Positions 61,776 to 64,000 of a stretch of 64,000 nt of DNA are shown here, one piece after another; the stretch's first letter is position 1; each line of letters starts with the position of its first letter. The translations under genes were made by a program, and so were the position numbers. Source of the DNA: UBA1444 sp964521625 (GTDB lineage Bacteria > Bacillota > Negativicutes > UBA1444); assembly GCA_964521625.1 (NCBI GenBank), contig CAZFSM010000016.1:1-64000 (forward strand). The letters run 5' to 3'. The notes below the pieces were generated by a model that was not told where the DNA came from, did not search any database, and saw only the letters and a list, made by a program, of their open reading frames with translations.

Positions 61776-62294
61776 TTATTTTTTCCATCCGGCTGTCAGC
61801 GCCTTGATCGCTTCCGCCATACCGGACAGCTCCAATGCTTTTTCATTTTCACGGTTCTGTTGTTTCTGGTTGCGCATCGACTCATAGATTCGCAAAAAAT
61901 GCGCCCGGTCGGTTTCCGGATTTTCGCCCATGCACAGTTGCCGCCAGCCAATCGACTGGGCTGCCCTGCGCACCAGTTCGCAGCTATAGACCGGCGCCCG
62001 GTACGGCCCCGCGCTTTGGATCAGTTGACTGACTTCACCCCAAGCCTGGGCCGCAGTCGGCAGTTTTTCCGTCTGGGGGTCCAGTTCGCCGGCGGCTTCC
62101 ACGATCGACACAATTGTCGGGAAAAACTGCGAGGTCCGGCATACTTTGACCAGCGCCGCCTTGGCGAGCGCAAACGGGATGTCTTTCAGCATCAAAAACC
62201 AGGCTTTTACTACCGGATCGGGATCTTTTTCCTGTGCTGACGGATAGGCCGCCGTGGCCAGCATCACCAGCGATACGACTTCACTCCGGGTCAT
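61776..62294 (-). CDS. Phage replicative helicase loader/inhibitor-like protein
   Basis: 172 residues. The start MTRSEVVSLVMLATAAYPS and the PVVKAWFLMLKDIPFALAKAALVKVC block match the family called loader and inhibitor of phage G40P-type helicase. A later AWGEVSQLIQSAG...GWRQLC block recurs in such proteins. It would load the host or phage DnaB at the origin. AGG lies 8 bases before the ATG at 62294. It overlaps the replication protein gene by 14 bases. Confidence 0.75.
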   Translation of the reverse strand: MTRSEVVSLVMLATAAYPSAQEKDPDPVVKAWFLMLKDIPFALAKAALVKVCRTSQFFPTIVSIVEAAGELDPQTEKLPTAAQAWGEVSQLIQSAGPYRAPVYSCELVRRAAQSIGWRQLCMGENPETDRAHFLRIYESMRNQKQQNRENEKALELSGMAEAIKALTAGWKK

Positions 62295-63018
62295 CGTTTT
62301 CACCTGCTTTGGCCAGTTCCACCAGCCGGTTCATCGCATAGGAATGGTACAGCGGCGCAGGCGTCGGTTCGTCTTCCCAGCGTCTGCCGTTTAGCCAGGT
62401 GGCTGCCAGAGGAATATACTGCCCATGGTCTTTGGCCCATTGCGCCGAGGCAATCGCTCTTTGCAGCCCGTCGGTGATCTCGGCGAACGTCTCGCTATCC
62501 GGGTTGAGTTTGCGCCACACTTTCTTTGCATCCTGTTTGGCCGATTTTTTCGGATACTTTTGCCAAAACAGATCAAACCGCGTTGCGGAGTTCTGATTGG
62601 ATTGGGATTCGGATTCGGATTTAGATTCGGATTGGATTGGATTACGGGGACATCTGTCATCCATTGCCGGCAATTGATTTCCGTCGTCATCCGACGGCGC
62701 CGGGTATTTGCTCCGCTGGGCCCGTATCTGTTGATGCGAATGCCAATTTTTGATCTGCAGGAACTCGTGACCATTTTGATAAAGAAAAATAAAATCGCCT
62801 TTGACTAGCTCGGTCAGCGCCTGTTGGATGTCCGTCTCGTGTAGTGCGCCGATCTTCAGCGGAAAGCAACGCGCCAGCAAAACCGCTGGTCTGCCGTCCA
62901 TCCGGCCATAGTCGTCGCAGTTGACGATTAGCCGGTAAAAAAAGCATTCGGCCAGCAAGGATAACCTGTCGACTGTTTCTGAAGTGGTGATCGACTCTTT
63001 GAGAATTCTATTAGGCAT
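62281..63018 (-). CDS. Phage replication initiation protein
   Basis: 245 residues. The N-terminal half looks like a winged-helix phage replication domain (LAECFFYRLIVNCDDYGRMDG). A Ser/Glu/Gln-rich linker (about 125-145) follows. The C-terminal part FWQKYPKKSAKQDAKKVWRKL ... ATWLNGRRWEDE is common to phage primosomal proteins. It probably binds the origin and recruits the loader encoded downstream. Confidence 0.8.
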   Translation of the reverse strand: MPNRILKESITTSETVDRLSLLAECFFYRLIVNCDDYGRMDGRPAVLLARCFPLKIGALHETDIQQALTELVKGDFIFLYQNGHEFLQIKNWHSHQQIRAQRSKYPAPSDDDGNQLPAMDDRCPRNPIQSESKSESESQSNQNSATRFDLFWQKYPKKSAKQDAKKVWRKLNPDSETFAEITDGLQRAIASAQWAKDHGQYIPLAATWLNGRRWEDEPTPAPLYHSYAMNRLVELAKAGENDDPE

Positions 63019-63053
63019 GTTACCTCCCCCTTTCTTTCAGTCGTTTATTCACA

Positions 63054-63073
63054 CTAAAATGTGTGTGTTTTAG
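63054..63073. promoter_or_regulatory. Possible operator upstream of the replication gene
   Basis: CTAAAA and TTTTAG flank TGTGTGTG between the Cro-like stop and the replication gene start. It may bind one of the two repressors. Confidence 0.45.
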
Positions 63074-63249
63074 CTAAAAAATAAGCAGTCTATACTGGCG
63101 CCGTAAAACCGTGACATTCGATCAGCCAGTACCAGACCGGGGTATCGCTTTTTATTTTCGAGCATGGTCCAATACGCTAATGATATTGAAAAAATGTCTG
63201 CCGCTTGCTGTTTTGTCAGTTGAAACATTCTACGATAATAACCCAACAC
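63070..63249 (-). CDS. Cro-like small HTH protein
   Basis: 59 residues from the GTG at 63249 (GGAGG 7 bases upstream; the frame is open to 63300). It is almost only a helix-turn-helix: LTKQQAADIFSISLAYWTMLEN. It has the size and position of a phage Cro, divergent from the CI-like repressor. Confidence 0.75.
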   Translation of the reverse strand: MLGYYRRMFQLTKQQAADIFSISLAYWTMLENKKRYPGLVLADRMSRFYGASIDCLFFS

Positions 63250-63436
63250 ATTTTCACCTCCTTTCAAAAATTCCCAACGATAACAAAAGTATACGCCCAT
63301 TTTTTTGGAAATACAATAAAATTCAAAGACAAATCCAATATATTTTCACACATTTATTCATTGCATTTTGTGCGTGTTTTTGGTAGAGTAATGCTACGCA
63401 TAAATAATAACTAGCGAAAATAAAGGAGGACGGACA
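63250..63436. promoter_or_regulatory. Divergent immunity-type control region
   Basis: This AT-rich interval of 187 bases lies between the Cro-like and CI-like genes, as in temperate phages. The promoters of both must be here. No pair of near-perfect repeated operators was found by eye. Confidence 0.55.
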
Positions 63437-63787
63437 ATGTCACTGGGAACACGCTTGCATAGCCTGAGAAAAGAACGTGGATACTCGCGGGAGAATGCCG
63501 CCGCCATGTTGGGAGTCAGTTTTTCCGCCCTTGAAAAGTGGGAAACTGACAAACGACGTCCTACCCTGCTCAAAGCGAAACAACTGGCCGATTTTTATGG
63601 CATGACGGTATCGGAATTGGTCGGCAACACGTTGACATTTAAAGAAGAAAAAAAGCAGAAAACCAACCTGGCCCAAAAATATAGCCGGATTCTCGCCGCC
63701 CTCGAAAAAATGGACGAATCGATGGTCAGTGAGTTGACCGAGCGAATCGAAGCAATGGCCCCCCTGTTCGCCGCCAAGAAGCCATAA
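63437..63787 (+). CDS. XRE-family repressor, CI-like
   Basis: 116 residues. An N-terminal HTH_XRE (RLHSLRKERGYSRENAAAMLGVSFSALEKWE) and a helical C-terminal tail (LAALEKMDESMVSELTERIEA). It lacks a LexA/CI autoprotease domain. It is the probable lysogeny repressor of the prophage-like module. AAAGGAGG precedes the ATG; a terminator follows at once. Confidence 0.87.
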   Translation: MSLGTRLHSLRKERGYSRENAAAMLGVSFSALEKWETDKRRPTLLKAKQLADFYGMTVSELVGNTLTFKEEKKQKTNLAQKYSRILAALEKMDESMVSELTERIEAMAPLFAAKKP

Positions 63788-63790
63788 GAA

Positions 63791-63815
63791 AAGAGCAGGC
63801 GCACCTGCTCTTTTT
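63791..63815 (+). terminator. Terminator of the CI-like gene
   Basis: AGAGCAGG-CGCA-CCTGCTCT followed by TTTTC, just past the stop codon. Confidence 0.92.
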
Positions 63816-63842
63816 CTATATCCGACTAATGACCTTGCCCAA

Positions 63843-63883
63843 CTTAAAGGGAGAGGCAAGATTTTTTCGCCTCTCCCTTTAAG
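63843..63883. repeat. Perfect 15-base inverted repeat
   Basis: CTTAAAGGGAGAGGC and GCCTCTCCCTTTAAG around an 11-base T-rich loop. A second, imperfect hairpin (63913-63951) follows it. They could terminate the minus-strand gene ending at 63941. Confidence 0.75.
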
Positions 63884-63940
63884 CTGAGGAAGTGTAGACT
63901 GTGTCATCAAAAGGCGCTACAAGCCCCTTTGGGGGGAAGG

Positions 63941-64000
63941 CTTATAGTGCAGAAAGTTTCTGAACCAGCTTTTCAAACATGACTGTCACATCCTGTTCGG
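63941..64000 (-). CDS. 3' end of an unidentified gene
   Basis: On the minus strand the frame is open from the window edge and ends in VMFEKLVQKLSAL and TAA. Only ~19 codons are visible, so no family can be named. Confidence 0.5.

Noticed and set aside
62580..62640. GGATTC-type tandem hexamers
   Set aside because: They encode the Ser/Glu linker of the replication protein and keep the frame, so they are explained as a coding repeat.
1..64000. tRNA, rRNA or insertion sequence genes
   Set aside because: No transposase-like protein, cloverleaf or rRNA-like stretch was recognised; short tRNAs could still have been missed by eye.

Overview
The window looks like chromosome of a diderm, anaerobe-type Firmicute, most likely Negativicutes (Sporomusaceae-like). 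This is inference from gene content. Ribosome binding sites are strong and Firmicute-like (AGGAGG class), and TTG and GTG starts are common. There is a PerR/KatG peroxide locus with a Bacillus-like Per box, two c-di-GMP-I riboswitches and a YvrJ/DUF2922/DUF1659 trio. Outer-membrane-style traits also occur, such as an OlsB/OlsA-like aminolipid pair and lipoproteins. No rRNA, tRNA, insertion sequence or CRISPR array was recognised.

Layout. 0-2.3 kb: end of a YeiH-type transporter, MntH and YigZ. 2.3-6.4 kb: a three-gene signalling operon (PocR-PAS kinase, response regulator, receiver-PAS-SpoIIE phosphatase). 6.5-10.3 kb: MarR/nitroreductase, a Flp pilin, small enzymes and a second MarR. 10.5-13.9 kb: an amino-acid-type ABC importer whose binding domains are circularly permuted and fused to the permease, with an ATPase carrying an RsbW-like tail. 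14-17.6 kb: GTPase, nucleoid-associated protein and BrkB membrane protein. 17.8-21.3 kb: DUF1800/DUF1501 export-type operon. 21.9-25.5 kb: response regulator, DUF1624 membrane protein and a chemoreceptor. 25.6-32 kb: secreted double cupin, katG-perR and a GGDEF/HD-GYP protein. 32.3-38.5 kb: aminolipid synthesis, PMT glycosyltransferase, PAP2, DUF155 and a ribbon-helix-helix protein, bracketed by two remnants of one thioesterase gene. 38.6-39.9 kb: Sel1 protein.

39.9-43.7 kb is an AT-rich four-gene operon (lipoprotein, small helical protein, membrane protein, patatin phospholipase) behind a c-di-GMP-I riboswitch whose terminator overlaps the aptamer. This is the best candidate in the window for an undescribed system. 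43.8-49.6 kb: GGDEF-EAL protein, chemoreceptor and a GAF-PAS-PucR regulator behind a second c-di-GMP-I riboswitch. 49.7-56.5 kb: a type I restriction-modification system with an AbiE-type toxin-antitoxin pair between hsdS and hsdR. 56.6-58.5 kb: a MarR/Fe-S protein locus sharing the 12-bp operator GTGYATATACAC with the 9.8-10.3 kb locus. 59.3-64 kb: prophage-like module with an orphan Nif11-type peptide, amidase, helicase loader, replication protein and divergent Cro/CI-like repressors.

Signalling through c-di-GMP links much of the window: two proteins can make or degrade it, and two riboswitches read it. In both riboswitches the aptamer's closing strand is also the left arm of the terminator, so both are predicted to switch genes ON when c-di-GMP binds.
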